A stretch of 64,000 bases of DNA from JANWYT01 sp034437555 (GTDB lineage: Bacteria > Chloroflexota > Anaerolineae > Aggregatilineales > Phototrophicaceae), in contig DAOTTQ010000006.1 of assembly GCA_034437555.1 (NCBI GenBank), forward strand, positions 62,001 through 126,000, written 5' to 3'. Below are positions 16,664-25,669 of this stretch, in pieces. The notes under the pieces were generated by a model. It did not search any database, was not told the origin of the DNA, and saw only the letters and a list, made by a program, of their open reading frames with translations. A program made the translations under genes and the position numbers. Numbering within the stretch: position 1 is the stretch's first letter; each line of letters begins with the position of its first letter.

Positions 16664-17929
16664 ATGGCGAACAGAAAACCAGCTAAAAAAGTTGTTTTAG
16701 CTTACAGCGGTGGCTTAGACACATCAGTCATTGTTCCTTGGCTACGCAATAATTATGACTGTGAGGTGATTTGCTTTACAGCAGATATTGGTCAAGAAGA
16801 AGAACTGGACGGACTAGAAGAAAAAGCCCTTAAGAGTGGCGCAAGCAAGCTGTATGTGCGTGACTTGCGTGAAGAATTTTTAAGTGACTTTGTGTTTCCT
16901 ACGATGCAAGCGGGGGCTGTATATGAGCGTGACTACTTGCTTGGAACTTCTTTTGCTCGCCCTCTTATTGCCAAACATTTGGTAGCGATTGCCGAAAAGG
17001 AAGGCGCAGATGCCATTGCACATGGTTGTACGGGCAAGGGCAATGACCAAGTACGCTTTGAATTGACGGCGATGGCACTTAACCCTAAGCTGAGAGTGAT
17101 TGCCCCTTGGCGCGAGTGGGAAATTCGCAGCCGCCAAGATGCGCTGGCGTATGCCCAAGAGTTTAATGTGCCTGTTTCGCACACCGAAAAAGACATCTAC
17201 AGCCGTGACCGCAATATCTTTCATTTGTCTCATGAGGGCGGCTTGCTAGAAGACCCATGGAACGAACCCGAAGCGCGGATGTTTCAGCTAACAAGGAACC
17301 CCGAACAAGCTCCTGATGAAGGGGTATATGTGGAAATTGGTTTTGAGAAGGGGAATCCGAATAGCCTTAACGGTGAAACCATGTCTCCCGTAGACATTTT
17401 CTTAAAGCTGAACAAGCTGGGTGGAGAACATGCCATCGGGCGTGTGGACATTGTGGAAAATCGTTTGGTGGGTATGAAAAGCCGTGGGGTGTATGAAACA
17501 CCCGCAGGCACGATTATTCGTAAAGCACACCAAGCCTTAGAAAGCATTTGCCTTGACAAACACACCATGCACTATAAGGACTTCATTGCCGTAAAGTACG
17601 CCGAATTGGTCTATAACGGCATGTGGTACTCTCGCCTACGTGAATCGTTGGATGCGTTTGTGCAAGTGTCGCAAGAGCGCGTTACCGGTACAGTGCGCCT
17701 AAAACTATACAAGGGCAATATCATTATGGCGGGGCGTAAGAGTCCCTTTAGCCTTTACCGTGAAGATTATGCTTCGTTTGGTGAAGAAGATGTGTACAAC
17801 CAACAAGACGCTCAAGGTTTTATTCAACTCTTTGGCTTGCCCCTAAAGGTAGAAGCCATGTTAGAGAGCGATGGGGGTGGCGAAAGCCGTTATCGTAAGC
17901 CTGATTACAGCAAATTCAAACGCGACTAA
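16664..17929 (+). CDS. argG: Argininosuccinate synthase
   Basis: Condenses citrulline and aspartate with ATP to argininosuccinate. The 421-residue product shows the ATP pyrophosphatase loop LAYSGGLDTSV (about 12-22), the citrulline/aspartate-binding region SFARPLIAKH, AHGCTGKGNDQVRFE, and VPVSHTEKDIYSRD, and GRKSPFSLY near the C-terminus. It has an excellent SD (AAGGAG). It lies upstream of argH in the same direction, but a strong intrinsic terminator stands between the two, so argH is either partly read through or separately expressed. No arginine repressor site was recognised upstream. Confidence 0.97.
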   Translation: MANRKPAKKVVLAYSGGLDTSVIVPWLRNNYDCEVICFTADIGQEEELDGLEEKALKSGASKLYVRDLREEFLSDFVFPTMQAGAVYERDYLLGTSFARPLIAKHLVAIAEKEGADAIAHGCTGKGNDQVRFELTAMALNPKLRVIAPWREWEIRSRQDALAYAQEFNVPVSHTEKDIYSRDRNIFHLSHEGGLLEDPWNEPEARMFQLTRNPEQAPDEGVYVEIGFEKGNPNSLNGETMSPVDIFLKLNKLGGEHAIGRVDIVENRLVGMKSRGVYETPAGTIIRKAHQALESICLDKHTMHYKDFIAVKYAELVYNGMWYSRLRESLDAFVQVSQERVTGTVRLKLYKGNIIMAGRKSPFSLYREDYASFGEEDVYNQQDAQGFIQLFGLPLKVEAMLESDGGGESRYRKPDYSKFKRD

Positions 17930-17933
17930 ACAC

Positions 17934-17964
17934 AATGGGCGAGCCACAAACTCGCCCATTTTTT
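17934..17964 (+). terminator. Intrinsic terminator between argG and argH
   Basis: A perfect 10-bp stem AATGGGCGAG / CTCGCCCATT with a 7-base loop is followed by TTTT. It begins 5 bases after the argG stop and ends about 30 bases before the argH ATG. Confidence 0.8.
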
Positions 17965-17994
17965 AAGCTATACACACAAGGAGCAAACAAAACC

Positions 17995-19368
17995 ATGAGC
18001 TTATGGGGCGGTGCATTTTTACAACCGAGCGATGATGACCTTAAAGCACTTAACGATAGCCTGCGCTTTGATAAACGCATGTATCGCCAAGATATTGATG
18101 GGAGCATTGCTTATGCCCAAGCGATTCGTGATGCAGGTATTCTGGATGCGAAAGAAGCTATTACGCTGATTCAGGGATTAAAGCAAGTGCTTCAAGAAAT
18201 AGAGAGTGGCTCATTTTTTTTCGTGGCAGGTGATGAGGATATTCACACCGCAGTAGAGCGACGGCTAACCGAAATTGTGGGAGCGGTGGGCGGTAAATTG
18301 CACACAGGCAGAAGCCGAAATGACCAAGTAGCAACAGACTTTCGTTTGTGGGTGATGAAAACGATAGAAACTCTAAACGACCTTCTGAAAACTACCCAAG
18401 AAGCCCTGATAGAGCAAGCAGAACAGCATACCGAAACCTTGATGGCAGGTTATACTCATTTGCAACCCGCACAGCCCATCACTGTAGCGCATTGGCTCAT
18501 GAGCTATTTTTGGATGCTACAGCGTGACCGTGAACGGCTTCGTGATGCCAGAAAACGCACTTCTTTTTCGCCTTTGGGGTCGGGGGCATTGGCAGGCACA
18601 CCCCTTGCAATAGACCGCGTGAAACTGGCAAATAACTTGGGTTTTACCCATGTGAGCATGAATAGCTTGGATGCTGTAAGTGACCGTGACTTTGTGGCAG
18701 AAACGCTGTTTACATTGGCGATGACGGGCGTTCACCTTAGCCGTTTCGCAGAGGACGTAATTATCTTTAGTAACCCCAATTTTGGCTATATTCGCCTTAA
18801 TGACCGTTATAGCACGGGCAGTAGCCTAATGCCCCAAAAGCGCAACGCTGACCCGATGGAATTGGCGAGGGGGAAGGCAGGACGATTGATTGGGAATTTG
18901 ACGGGCTTATTGGCTACACTGAAGGGCTTGCCTACTAGTTACAACAAAGACTTGCAGGAGGACAAAGAAGCGCTCTTTGATTCTGTGGATACTTTAAGCG
19001 CGTTGTTGCCTGTGCTGATTGCTGTTATTAAAACGCTGACGTTTAACACAGAACGTTTAACTGCCAGCCTAACCCAAGATATGTTGGCAACAGACCTTGC
19101 CGATTATTTAGTGAATAAGGGTTTACCGTTTCGTGAGGCTCATCACATTGTGGGGCGTGTTGTGCGGTATGCTAGCGATAACGGGCTGGAAATGTCGCAA
19201 TTGCCCTTAGAATTTTTGTCAGACCAATCGGCTCTTTTTACAGAGGATGTACGCCAAGTCTTTGACTTTAAGCAATCTGTGGCTAAACGTGCTACATTGG
19301 GCGGAACAGCCCCCTCTGCTGTAAATCAACAAATTGAGACGGCAAAAGAGACCCTACAGAACACATAA
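17995..19368 (+). CDS. argH: Argininosuccinate lyase
   Basis: Splits argininosuccinate into arginine and fumarate. Predicted 457 residues from the ATG at 17995 (AAGGAG SD), which gives the family N-terminus MSLWGGAF; the frame is open further upstream only because it crosses the terminator. Motifs: DEDIHTAVERRL, HTGRSRNDQV, TPLQPAQP-type region GYTHLQPAQPITVAHW, and the fumarase/aspartase signature GSSLMPQKRNADPMELARGK near residue 280 (mobile catalytic loop). Normal length. The gene is followed by the ilv attenuator region rather than a terminator of its own. Confidence 0.97.
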   Translation: MSLWGGAFLQPSDDDLKALNDSLRFDKRMYRQDIDGSIAYAQAIRDAGILDAKEAITLIQGLKQVLQEIESGSFFFVAGDEDIHTAVERRLTEIVGAVGGKLHTGRSRNDQVATDFRLWVMKTIETLNDLLKTTQEALIEQAEQHTETLMAGYTHLQPAQPITVAHWLMSYFWMLQRDRERLRDARKRTSFSPLGSGALAGTPLAIDRVKLANNLGFTHVSMNSLDAVSDRDFVAETLFTLAMTGVHLSRFAEDVIIFSNPNFGYIRLNDRYSTGSSLMPQKRNADPMELARGKAGRLIGNLTGLLATLKGLPTSYNKDLQEDKEALFDSVDTLSALLPVLIAVIKTLTFNTERLTASLTQDMLATDLADYLVNKGLPFREAHHIVGRVVRYASDNGLEMSQLPLEFLSDQSALFTEDVRQVFDFKQSVAKRATLGGTAPSAVNQQIETAKETLQNT

Positions 19369-19433
19369 TTTGTGCATGTTGTACAAAACTTTGTGGAATT
19401 TCCTATGAACTTTTGCTATTTGCACAAATCTTG

Positions 19434-19460
19434 TTGACAAGCGTTCTTAAGTTAGATAAT
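19434..19460 (+). promoter_or_regulatory. Promoter of the ilv-leu operon
   Basis: TTGACA (19434-19439) and GATAAT (19455-19460) with a 15-base spacer; TTGTTG (19431-19436) would give 18 bases. Transcription would start near 19467, about 40 bases before the leader peptide ATG. Confidence 0.6.
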
Positions 19461-19506
19461 CTCATAAGTGTATATTGTTCACAACTCAAAAAAGTGACCT
19501 TTCAAA

Positions 19507-19581
19507 ATGAAACGCAGTCAAGAACTCGTAATCAACCTTAGCATTATTATTGTCATCGTACTCCTTATTACGAGTGGCTAA
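19507..19581 (+). CDS. Attenuator leader peptide of the branched-chain amino acid operon
   Basis: A 24-codon ORF ending in TAA. Residues 7-21 are dominated by branched-chain amino acids, including LSIIIVIVLLI: five to six Ile, three Val and five Leu codons in all, with three consecutive ATT codons at 19543-19551. It lies between a promoter and a Rho-independent terminator, directly before ilvE. Such a peptide senses charged tRNA supply: ribosome stalling at the Ile/Val/Leu run changes the folding of the leader RNA. Its SD is weak. A tiny membrane peptide is an alternative reading, but the position and codon content make attenuation far likelier. It would not be picked up by usual length cut-offs. 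Confidence 0.85.
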   Translation: MKRSQELVINLSIIIVIVLLITSG

Positions 19582-19654
19582 TACTTGCTTGGGTGGTGAT
19601 TGACTGAAACAACGTGGTACTACAAAGCCTCCCAAAGCACTGGGGGGCTTTTTT
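19515..19654 (+). promoter_or_regulatory. Transcription attenuator (mutually exclusive hairpins) of the ilv-leu operon
   Basis: Competing pairings can be traced by eye. Segment 1 in the leader ORF (CAGTCAA 19515-19521; AATCAACC 19530-19537; AGC 19540-19542) can pair with segment 2 (TTGACTG 19600-19606; GGTGATT 19595-19601; GCT 19587-19589). Segment 2 (GCTTGGGTGG 19587-19596) can instead pair with segment 3 (CCTCCCAAAGC 19628-19638; one mismatch, one bulged A). Segment 3 is also the left arm of the terminator. A ribosome halted on the Ile codons would mask segment 1, free segment 2 to hold segment 3, and so allow read-through. This is the classic ribosome-mediated scheme. Confidence 0.8.
19624..19654 (+). 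terminator. Attenuator terminator before ilvE
   Basis: Stem AAAGCCTCCC / GGGGGGCTTT (one G-T pair), loop of 8 bases, followed by TTT. It starts 42 bases after the leader-peptide stop and about 35 bases before the ilvE start. Confidence 0.85.
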
Positions 19655-19689
19655 GATTCAACACAACGTTCTTAAGGAGATAAAAATTT

Positions 19690-20610
19690 ATGCCAGCAGA
19701 ATGGATTTGGCGCAACGGTGAGTTTGTAAAATGGGAAGATGCAACAGTTCATGTTAGCGCACATGCCTTGCACTATGGCTCTAGCGTGTTTGAGGGTATA
19801 CGCGCCTATTCCACGCCTAAGGGGGCGGCGGTTTTTCGTTTGCAACCCCATACAAAACGCCTTTTGAGCGGTGCAAAGGTGATGCGTATTGAAAACAGCT
19901 ATACTGAAGAAGAACTTAACGAAGCTATCCTAGAGACCATTCGGCGCAATAAGCACGAATCCTGTTATGTCCGCCCCATTATGTTTCGTGGCGAGGGTGC
20001 GCTAGGCTTAGAGGGTCGTGGACGCACCAAGACCGAAATGGTTATCTTTACGATGGAGTGGGGACGTTACTTGGGCGAAGAAGCCATTGAGCAAGGGGTG
20101 GACGTGCAAGTTAGCTCTTGGAACAGAATGGCACCCAACACCCACGCTTCTTTGGTGAAAGCAGGGGGCAATTACGTCAACAGTCAGTTTGTGAGCATGG
20201 AAGCCCACGACAACGGTTTTAGTGAAGGCATTGCACTGGACGTAAATGGTTATGTAAGCGAAGGCGCGGGTGAAAACCTATTCGTGATTGTTGACGGCAT
20301 CGTTTATACGCCCGGTGCCTGGTCATCCATCTTATTGGGTGTAACACGGGATAGCGTAGTCAAGATTATTGAAGAATTGGGCTATGAAATTCGTTATCAG
20401 CCCATTGCCCGCGAAATGCTGTACATGGCGGATGAAATTTTCTTTACGGGAACAGCAGCCGAAGTTTCACCTGTTCGCTCGGTAGACCGCCTCAAAATTG
20501 GCATTGGCAAGCGTGGTGCTATCACCACAAAGGTTCAAGAACGGTTCTTTGCCATCACATCGGGCAAAGTAGAAGATAAGTACGGCTGGCTAACGCACGT
20601 TAACGTATAG
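19690..20610 (+). CDS. ilvE: Branched-chain amino acid aminotransferase
   Basis: Last step of Ile, Val and Leu synthesis: PLP-dependent amination of the 2-oxo acids with glutamate. 306 residues, class IV aminotransferase fold: HYGSSVFEGIRAY (about 29-41), FRLQPHTKRL, YVRPIMFRGEG, the PLP Lys in SLVKAGGNY (about 157), EGAGENLF (about 197-204) and the Ser/Thr phosphate loop LGVTRDSV, FFTGTAAEV. Start fixed by AAGGAG 10 bases upstream. First structural gene after the attenuator; ilvB follows after 25 bases. Confidence 0.97.
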   Translation: MPAEWIWRNGEFVKWEDATVHVSAHALHYGSSVFEGIRAYSTPKGAAVFRLQPHTKRLLSGAKVMRIENSYTEEELNEAILETIRRNKHESCYVRPIMFRGEGALGLEGRGRTKTEMVIFTMEWGRYLGEEAIEQGVDVQVSSWNRMAPNTHASLVKAGGNYVNSQFVSMEAHDNGFSEGIALDVNGYVSEGAGENLFVIVDGIVYTPGAWSSILLGVTRDSVVKIIEELGYEIRYQPIAREMLYMADEIFFTGTAAEVSPVRSVDRLKIGIGKRGAITTKVQERFFAITSGKVEDKYGWLTHVNV

Positions 20611-20635
20611 TTTTTAGGTTTGAGGAGTAGTTGTT

Positions 20636-22345
20636 ATGATACTAACAGGGTCGGAAATCATTATGGAATGCCTGATGCGCGAAGGCGTAAAGGTGGTATT
20701 TGGGTATCCCGGTGGGGCAATTTTGCCCACTTATGATGCGATGTGGAAATACCGTGACCGTATTCATCATGTGCTAGTGCGCCATGAACAAGGGGCATCG
20801 CACATGGCGGATGGCTTTGCAAGAGCTACGGGTAAGGTGGGGGTGTGCATCGCTACAAGCGGGCCCGGTGCAACGAATTTAGTAACGGGTTTGGCAACTG
20901 CCATGATGGACTCTGTGCCGATTGTGGCGATTACTGGACAAGTACCACGCGCGTCTATTGGTACAGATGCCTTTCAAGAAACTGATGTGACGGGCGTAAC
21001 ATTGCCTGTGACTAAACACAATTATCTGGTTACTGATGTGCAAGAACTGGCGTATGTGATTAAAGAAGCCTTCCATATTGCACGCACAGGTCGTCCGGGC
21101 CCCGTACTCATCGACATCCCTAAAGATGTACAAACCGCAAAAATTGAGTTCGTTTACCCTGAAATTGAAATTCGTCTTCCTGGCTATAACCCGCCTACTT
21201 TGGCAAGCACCAAAGAAATTAGTGAAGCCCTTGAACTTATCCAAAACGCAAAACGCCCTGTTATTTTGGCGGGACATGGCATTTTGATGAGTGACTCTAT
21301 CCAAGAGCTACGTGAACTGGCAGAACGAGCCAATATCCCCGTAACCCTAACGCTATTGGGGAAGGGCGCAATGCCCGAAAATCACCCCCTGACAGTGGGC
21401 ATGATGGGGATGCACGGCGCAGGGGCATGTAACCACGCTATCCAAGAAGCCGACCTTTTGATTGCTTTAGGGATGCGCTTTGATGACCGTGTAACAGGCA
21501 ACCTAAAAACATACGCCCTAAATGCTAAAAAGATTCACATTGATATTGACCCCTCTGAAATTAACAAAAATGTGAAAGTGGATGTGGGCATATCCGGTGA
21601 TTTAAAAGCTGTCCTTAAACAATTATTGCCCGATTTGAAGCCAAGTTCTCATCCCGAATGGCTGGGGCGTATTCGTGACTGGCAGGAAGATGGCAACGAG
21701 CGAGACATCTTGAACTATGACACACAAGACCGTTTGTTGGGTGCGCGTGTCATTAATGAGCTATGGAAGCATACGGGGGGTGATGCCATCACTGTAACGG
21801 ACGTGGGGCAACACCAAATGCTAGAGGCGCAATACTACCCACATCAGCGCCCTGCAACCATGCTAACAAGCGGCGGTTTGGGTACGATGGGTTTTGGCTT
21901 TCCGGCGGCAATTGGCGCAAAATTTGGCAGACCTGATGAAGAAGTGTGGGCAATTGTGGGTGACGGTGGCTTTCAGATGACGCTTTGTGAACTGGCAACT
22001 GCTGCACAGGAAAATGTGAAGGTGAACATTGCTATCCTTAACAATGCGTTTTTGGGGATGGTGCGCCAATGGCAAGAGCTGTTCTATGAAGAACGTTATC
22101 AGTCTACGCCAATGGTAAACCCCGACTTTTGCAAGTTGGCAGAAGCGTATGGTATTCCTAGTATGCGCGTGACAAAGCGTGAACAAATTGAGGAATCTGT
22201 GGCATTTGCGCGTAGCCACGCGGGACCCGTTCTGATTGAGTATGTGATTGAAAAAGAAGACATCGTTTACCCGATGGTGCCAGCAGGGGCAGACCTTGAC
22301 AAAATGGTGCGCCGTCCTAAACCCGGAGAACAACAAAATGCCTGA
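20636..22345 (+). CDS. ilvB: Acetolactate synthase, large (catalytic) subunit
   Basis: ThDP-dependent condensation of pyruvate with pyruvate or 2-oxobutyrate, the committed step to Val/Leu and Ile. 569 residues, standard length. N-terminal ThDP-binding part with the catalytic Glu in RHEQGASHMADGFARATGK (about 45-63), FAD-region core, and C-terminal ThDP motif GDGGFQMTLCELATA with NNAFLGMVRQWQELF. The stop codon overlaps the ilvN start by 8 bases, favouring equimolar translation of the two subunits. Feedback regulation is expected through IlvN. Confidence 0.97.
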   Translation: MILTGSEIIMECLMREGVKVVFGYPGGAILPTYDAMWKYRDRIHHVLVRHEQGASHMADGFARATGKVGVCIATSGPGATNLVTGLATAMMDSVPIVAITGQVPRASIGTDAFQETDVTGVTLPVTKHNYLVTDVQELAYVIKEAFHIARTGRPGPVLIDIPKDVQTAKIEFVYPEIEIRLPGYNPPTLASTKEISEALELIQNAKRPVILAGHGILMSDSIQELRELAERANIPVTLTLLGKGAMPENHPLTVGMMGMHGAGACNHAIQEADLLIALGMRFDDRVTGNLKTYALNAKKIHIDIDPSEINKNVKVDVGISGDLKAVLKQLLPDLKPSSHPEWLGRIRDWQEDGNERDILNYDTQDRLLGARVINELWKHTGGDAITVTDVGQHQMLEAQYYPHQRPATMLTSGGLGTMGFGFPAAIGAKFGRPDEEVWAIVGDGGFQMTLCELATAAQENVKVNIAILNNAFLGMVRQWQELFYEERYQSTPMVNPDFCKLAEAYGIPSMRVTKREQIEESVAFARSHAGPVLIEYVIEKEDIVYPMVPAGADLDKMVRRPKPGEQQNA

Positions 22346-22910
22346 ACATCAACAACCTTTTAAGAATACTTTGGCTGCTTTGGTAGAAAACAAACCCGGT
22401 GTCTTAAATCGAGTTGCTAGCCTTTTTCGCCGTCGCAACTTCAACGTGGACAGCCTAACGGTGGGGCGGACGCATAAAGACCATGTTTCACGAATGACCA
22501 TTGTTGTGGACGTGAAGTATGCCGATGCAAAGCTGATTGCTGCCAACCTTAAAAAGTTGGTGAACGTGATTGACGTGCAAAACCTATCCGAACAACCCAA
22601 CGTGAGCCGTGACCTTGCCCTCATCAAAGTGCGTACCGACGATGTAGAATCTCGGAACATGGTAACGACCACTTGTGAACGCTATCCTGCACGCATTGTT
22701 GATATTGGCACGAAGGTGGCAATTGTCGAAATTACAGCGCAAGAGGACATCGTAGAAAGCCTGATTAACGAATTACGCCCTGTGGGCATCGTAGAAATGG
22801 TAAGAACAGGTGTTGTCGCGTTGGGGCGTGGTATCCGCATCATGGATACCGATTACGAACCTGTACGTTTTGACAATTCGCAGAATGGTTTGGAACGTTA
22901 CGGGGTTTAA
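22338..22910 (+). CDS. ilvN: Acetolactate synthase, small (regulatory) subunit
   Basis: Predicted 190 residues from the ATG at 22338 (GGAGAA SD), overlapping ilvB by 8 bases; the longer open frame back to 22248 lies inside ilvB and is not used. The N-terminal ACT domain (NTLAALVENKPGVLNRVASL, RRNFNVDSLTVG) binds valine-type feedback inhibitors; the C-terminal half is the IlvH-type activation domain (ERYPARIVDIG, LRPVGIVEMVRTG). Typical of the IlvH/IlvN family in length (about 160-190). Confidence 0.96.
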   Translation: MPEHQQPFKNTLAALVENKPGVLNRVASLFRRRNFNVDSLTVGRTHKDHVSRMTIVVDVKYADAKLIAANLKKLVNVIDVQNLSEQPNVSRDLALIKVRTDDVESRNMVTTTCERYPARIVDIGTKVAIVEITAQEDIVESLINELRPVGIVEMVRTGVVALGRGIRIMDTDYEPVRFDNSQNGLERYGV

Positions 22911-22993
22911 TTTTGAGATAAACGGTTGCATCATGAAGGGTGTAGCCGTTTCTTTTATCAATAACATATCTTACCTATGGAGTAATATTTCTC

Positions 22994-24004
22994 ATGGCAA
23001 AACTTTACTACGACAAAGACGCTGATTTATCCCTTCTTGAGGGCAAAACGATTGCCATCATTGGTTATGGGAGTCAGGGTCACGCACACGCCCTAAACGC
23101 CCATGATAGTGGGATGAACGTCATTGTAGGGTTGTATGAAGGTAGCAAAAGCAAGGCAAAAGCCGAAGCCGATGGTTTGAAGGTCTTTACTGTTGCCGAA
23201 GCCACAAAGCAAGCAGATGTTGTGATGATTTTGATTCATGACACCATTCAAGGCGAGGTTTACAACGCAGAGATTGCGCCTAACTTAAAAGAGGGTGCAA
23301 TGCTGATGTTTGCACATGGCTTTAACATTCACTTTAAGCAAATTGTGCCTCCTGCAAGCGTGGACGTGACGATGGTAGCACCCAAGTCACCCGGTCATCG
23401 TGTGCGTGAAGTTTATACCGAAGGTGCAGGCGTTCCCGGTTTGGTGGCTGTTTATCAGGATGCTACAGGCAATGCAAAAGCGCGTGCGCTGGCTTATGCA
23501 CGTGCCATTGGTTGTACTCGTGCGGGTGTTATTGAGACGACCTTCAAAGAAGAAACCGAAACTGACCTATTTGGCGAACAAGTGGTGCTATGCGGTGGCG
23601 TAACTGCCCTTATTCGTGCCAGCTTTGAAACGTTGGTTAAAGCTGGTTATCAGCCCGAAATTGCCTACTTTGAATGCCTTCATGAGCTAAAGCTGATTGT
23701 GGACTTGGTGTACGAAGGTGGTATGAGCTATATGTGGTATAGCGTCAGTGACACTGCCGAACATGGCGGTTATGTTGTGGGTGATAAATTTGAAGAATTG
23801 GTAAAAGAAGAGATGGTGGACGTTCTGGGGCGTATTCAAAGCGGTCAATTCGCTGAAGAGTGGATTGCAGAGAACAAGGCTGGCAAGCCTAATTTCTTGG
23901 CACGCCGTCGCCGCGAACATGATTTACTGATTGAAAATGTTGGCGCAGAATTGCGTAGCATGATGCCATTCTTGAAAGCGAAGAACATCAAACAGGAGAG
24001 TTAG
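22994..24004 (+). CDS. ilvC: Ketol-acid reductoisomerase (class I)
   Basis: Isomerises and reduces acetolactate or acetohydroxybutyrate to the dihydroxy acids. 336 residues, the short (class I) form. The N-terminal Rossmann fold has GYGSQGHAHALNAHDSG (about 25-41) and the cofactor loop LYEGSKSKAKA, which keeps the Ser pair usual in NADPH users; Tyr stands where Arg is common. The metal- and substrate-binding Glu/Asp set lies in TETDLFGEQVVLCGG and YFECLHELKLIVDL. It sits 83 bases after ilvN and 4 bases before leuA. Confidence 0.97.
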   Translation: MAKLYYDKDADLSLLEGKTIAIIGYGSQGHAHALNAHDSGMNVIVGLYEGSKSKAKAEADGLKVFTVAEATKQADVVMILIHDTIQGEVYNAEIAPNLKEGAMLMFAHGFNIHFKQIVPPASVDVTMVAPKSPGHRVREVYTEGAGVPGLVAVYQDATGNAKARALAYARAIGCTRAGVIETTFKEETETDLFGEQVVLCGGVTALIRASFETLVKAGYQPEIAYFECLHELKLIVDLVYEGGMSYMWYSVSDTAEHGGYVVGDKFEELVKEEMVDVLGRIQSGQFAEEWIAENKAGKPNFLARRRREHDLLIENVGAELRSMMPFLKAKNIKQES

Positions 24005-24008
24005 CCTC

Positions 24009-25628
24009 ATGGAAGATGGTGGTGTAGTACGCACTTACGATGAAAATACGGTGGTCATTTTTGACACCACTTTACGCGATGGTGAGCAAAGCCCTGGGGC
24101 AAGCCTAACCAGCGCAGAAAAGCTAGAGATTGCCCGTCAGTTATCGCGCTTGGGGGTTGATGTGATTGAGGCAGGCTTTCCTGCTGCCTCACCCGACGAC
24201 CTTACAGCGGTTCAGCGTATTGCGCGCGAAGTGGGGACAGAAGATGGTCCCCGTATTTGTGGGCTATCACGCGCCGTTGAAAGCGACATTTTGACATGTT
24301 GGAAAGGCGTAAAGGACGCGAAGAAGTCTCGTATCCATACGTTTCTTGGTACATCGCCACAACATTTACAAATGTTGTCCATTAACGAACAGCAAGCCCT
24401 CGAACGCATTGAGAAAGCTGTGAAGTTGGCGGCGAGCCTTTGTGATGACGTGGAATTTAGCCCAATGGATGCTGGTCGTACCGACATGGCGTTTTTAATC
24501 AAGGCATGCTCTGTAGCGGTGGCATGTGGCGCAACAACGCTTAACATCCCTGACACGGTGGGCTATGTAACACCCGGCGAATGGCACGAAAAACTAGCAA
24601 CACTCATTGCAGAAACACCTGGCGCAGGTAGGAGAAGCGGTGTCATTTGGTCTGTGCATTGCCACAACGACTTGGGCATGGCAACCGCAAACACACTTGC
24701 AGGTATTCAGGCGGGGGCGCGCCAAGTAGAAGTGACTATCAACGGTGTGGGCGAGCGTGCCGGCAATACTAGTTTAGAAGAAGTCGTGATGGCAATTGCA
24801 ACTCGATCTTCTGCTTATGGCGTGCGTACTAATATCGACACCACTCAAATCATCAAAACAAGCCGTATGGTGAGCAACTACATGGGGGTGATCGTTCAAC
24901 CCAATAAAGCGGTTGTAGGCGCAAATGCGTTTGCCCATGAAAGTGGTATTCACCAAGATGGTATGCTAAAAAATGCCAGTAACTTTGAAATTATGACCCC
25001 TGAATCAGTGGGCTTAACGCAAAGTCGTTTGGTATTGGGCAAGCACTCTGGGCGACATGCCCTAAAGAAACGTTTAGAAGAATTGGGCTATATCATAGAG
25101 GGTGACCAATTAAAGCAAGTGTTTGAACGCTTTAAGTCTTTAGCAGACGATAAAAAAGTAGTGACGGATGCCGACCTAGAAGCCCTTGTTGCTGATGAAA
25201 CCACACAACCACAAGAGTTCTTCCGCTTGGAAGATATTCAGGTGGCGTGTGGCACAATGGGGCTTCCTACGGCAACGGTACGCATTACTGACCCAGAGGG
25301 TAACGTTCATGTTCATGCGGCTGTTGGGCGAGGTCCGGTAGATGCGTCTTATCAAGCAGTGGATGCCATTGTTAAAGCTCCGAACTCACTCTTAGAGTAC
25401 AGTGTCCATAGCGTGACAGAGGGCATTGATGCACTTGGCGAAGTGACTGTTAGAATTAGCCCCCCCGACAGTGAAAAGACCTTTGGGGGTTATGGCGCAC
25501 ACTCTGATATTGTCGTTGCCAGCGTGAAGGCGTATATGGCGGCTGTCAACAGAATGATTGCAGGCTTAGGCTTGGGCAATATTCAGCCTGAAGGTGAAAC
25601 AGCCACCGTTGGTATTAAAACACAGTAA
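24009..25628 (+). CDS. leuA: 2-Isopropylmalate synthase
   Basis: Condenses acetyl-CoA with 2-oxoisovalerate, the first leucine-specific step. 539 residues: HMGL-type TIM barrel with FDTTLRDGEQSPGASL (about 18-33), GFPAASPDD, the metal-binding HCHNDLGMATANTLAG (about 216-231), GERAGNTSLEEVVMA and HESGIHQDGMLKN, then the C-terminal LeuA regulatory (leucine-binding) dimer domain (about 395-530; GMGLPTATVRI-like, GRGPVDASYQAVD). The presence of that domain predicts leucine feedback inhibition. Distinguished from the cimA product by the GEQSPGASL motif. Confidence 0.96.
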   Translation: MEDGGVVRTYDENTVVIFDTTLRDGEQSPGASLTSAEKLEIARQLSRLGVDVIEAGFPAASPDDLTAVQRIAREVGTEDGPRICGLSRAVESDILTCWKGVKDAKKSRIHTFLGTSPQHLQMLSINEQQALERIEKAVKLAASLCDDVEFSPMDAGRTDMAFLIKACSVAVACGATTLNIPDTVGYVTPGEWHEKLATLIAETPGAGRRSGVIWSVHCHNDLGMATANTLAGIQAGARQVEVTINGVGERAGNTSLEEVVMAIATRSSAYGVRTNIDTTQIIKTSRMVSNYMGVIVQPNKAVVGANAFAHESGIHQDGMLKNASNFEIMTPESVGLTQSRLVLGKHSGRHALKKRLEELGYIIEGDQLKQVFERFKSLADDKKVVTDADLEALVADETTQPQEFFRLEDIQVACGTMGLPTATVRITDPEGNVHVHAAVGRGPVDASYQAVDAIVKAPNSLLEYSVHSVTEGIDALGEVTVRISPPDSEKTFGGYGAHSDIVVASVKAYMAAVNRMIAGLGLGNIQPEGETATVGIKTQ

Positions 25629-25669
25629 ACAGCCAACTTTAGTGTAATGTAGTGAAGAAAAGAGGCAAT

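Noticed and set aside
19600..19655. Possible T-box riboswitch (GTGGTAC just before the terminator)
   Set aside because: Only about 150 bases precede it after the promoter, there is no specifier stem I, and the stretch is occupied by a clear leader peptide ORF with alternative pairings. Ribosome-mediated attenuation explains the region better.
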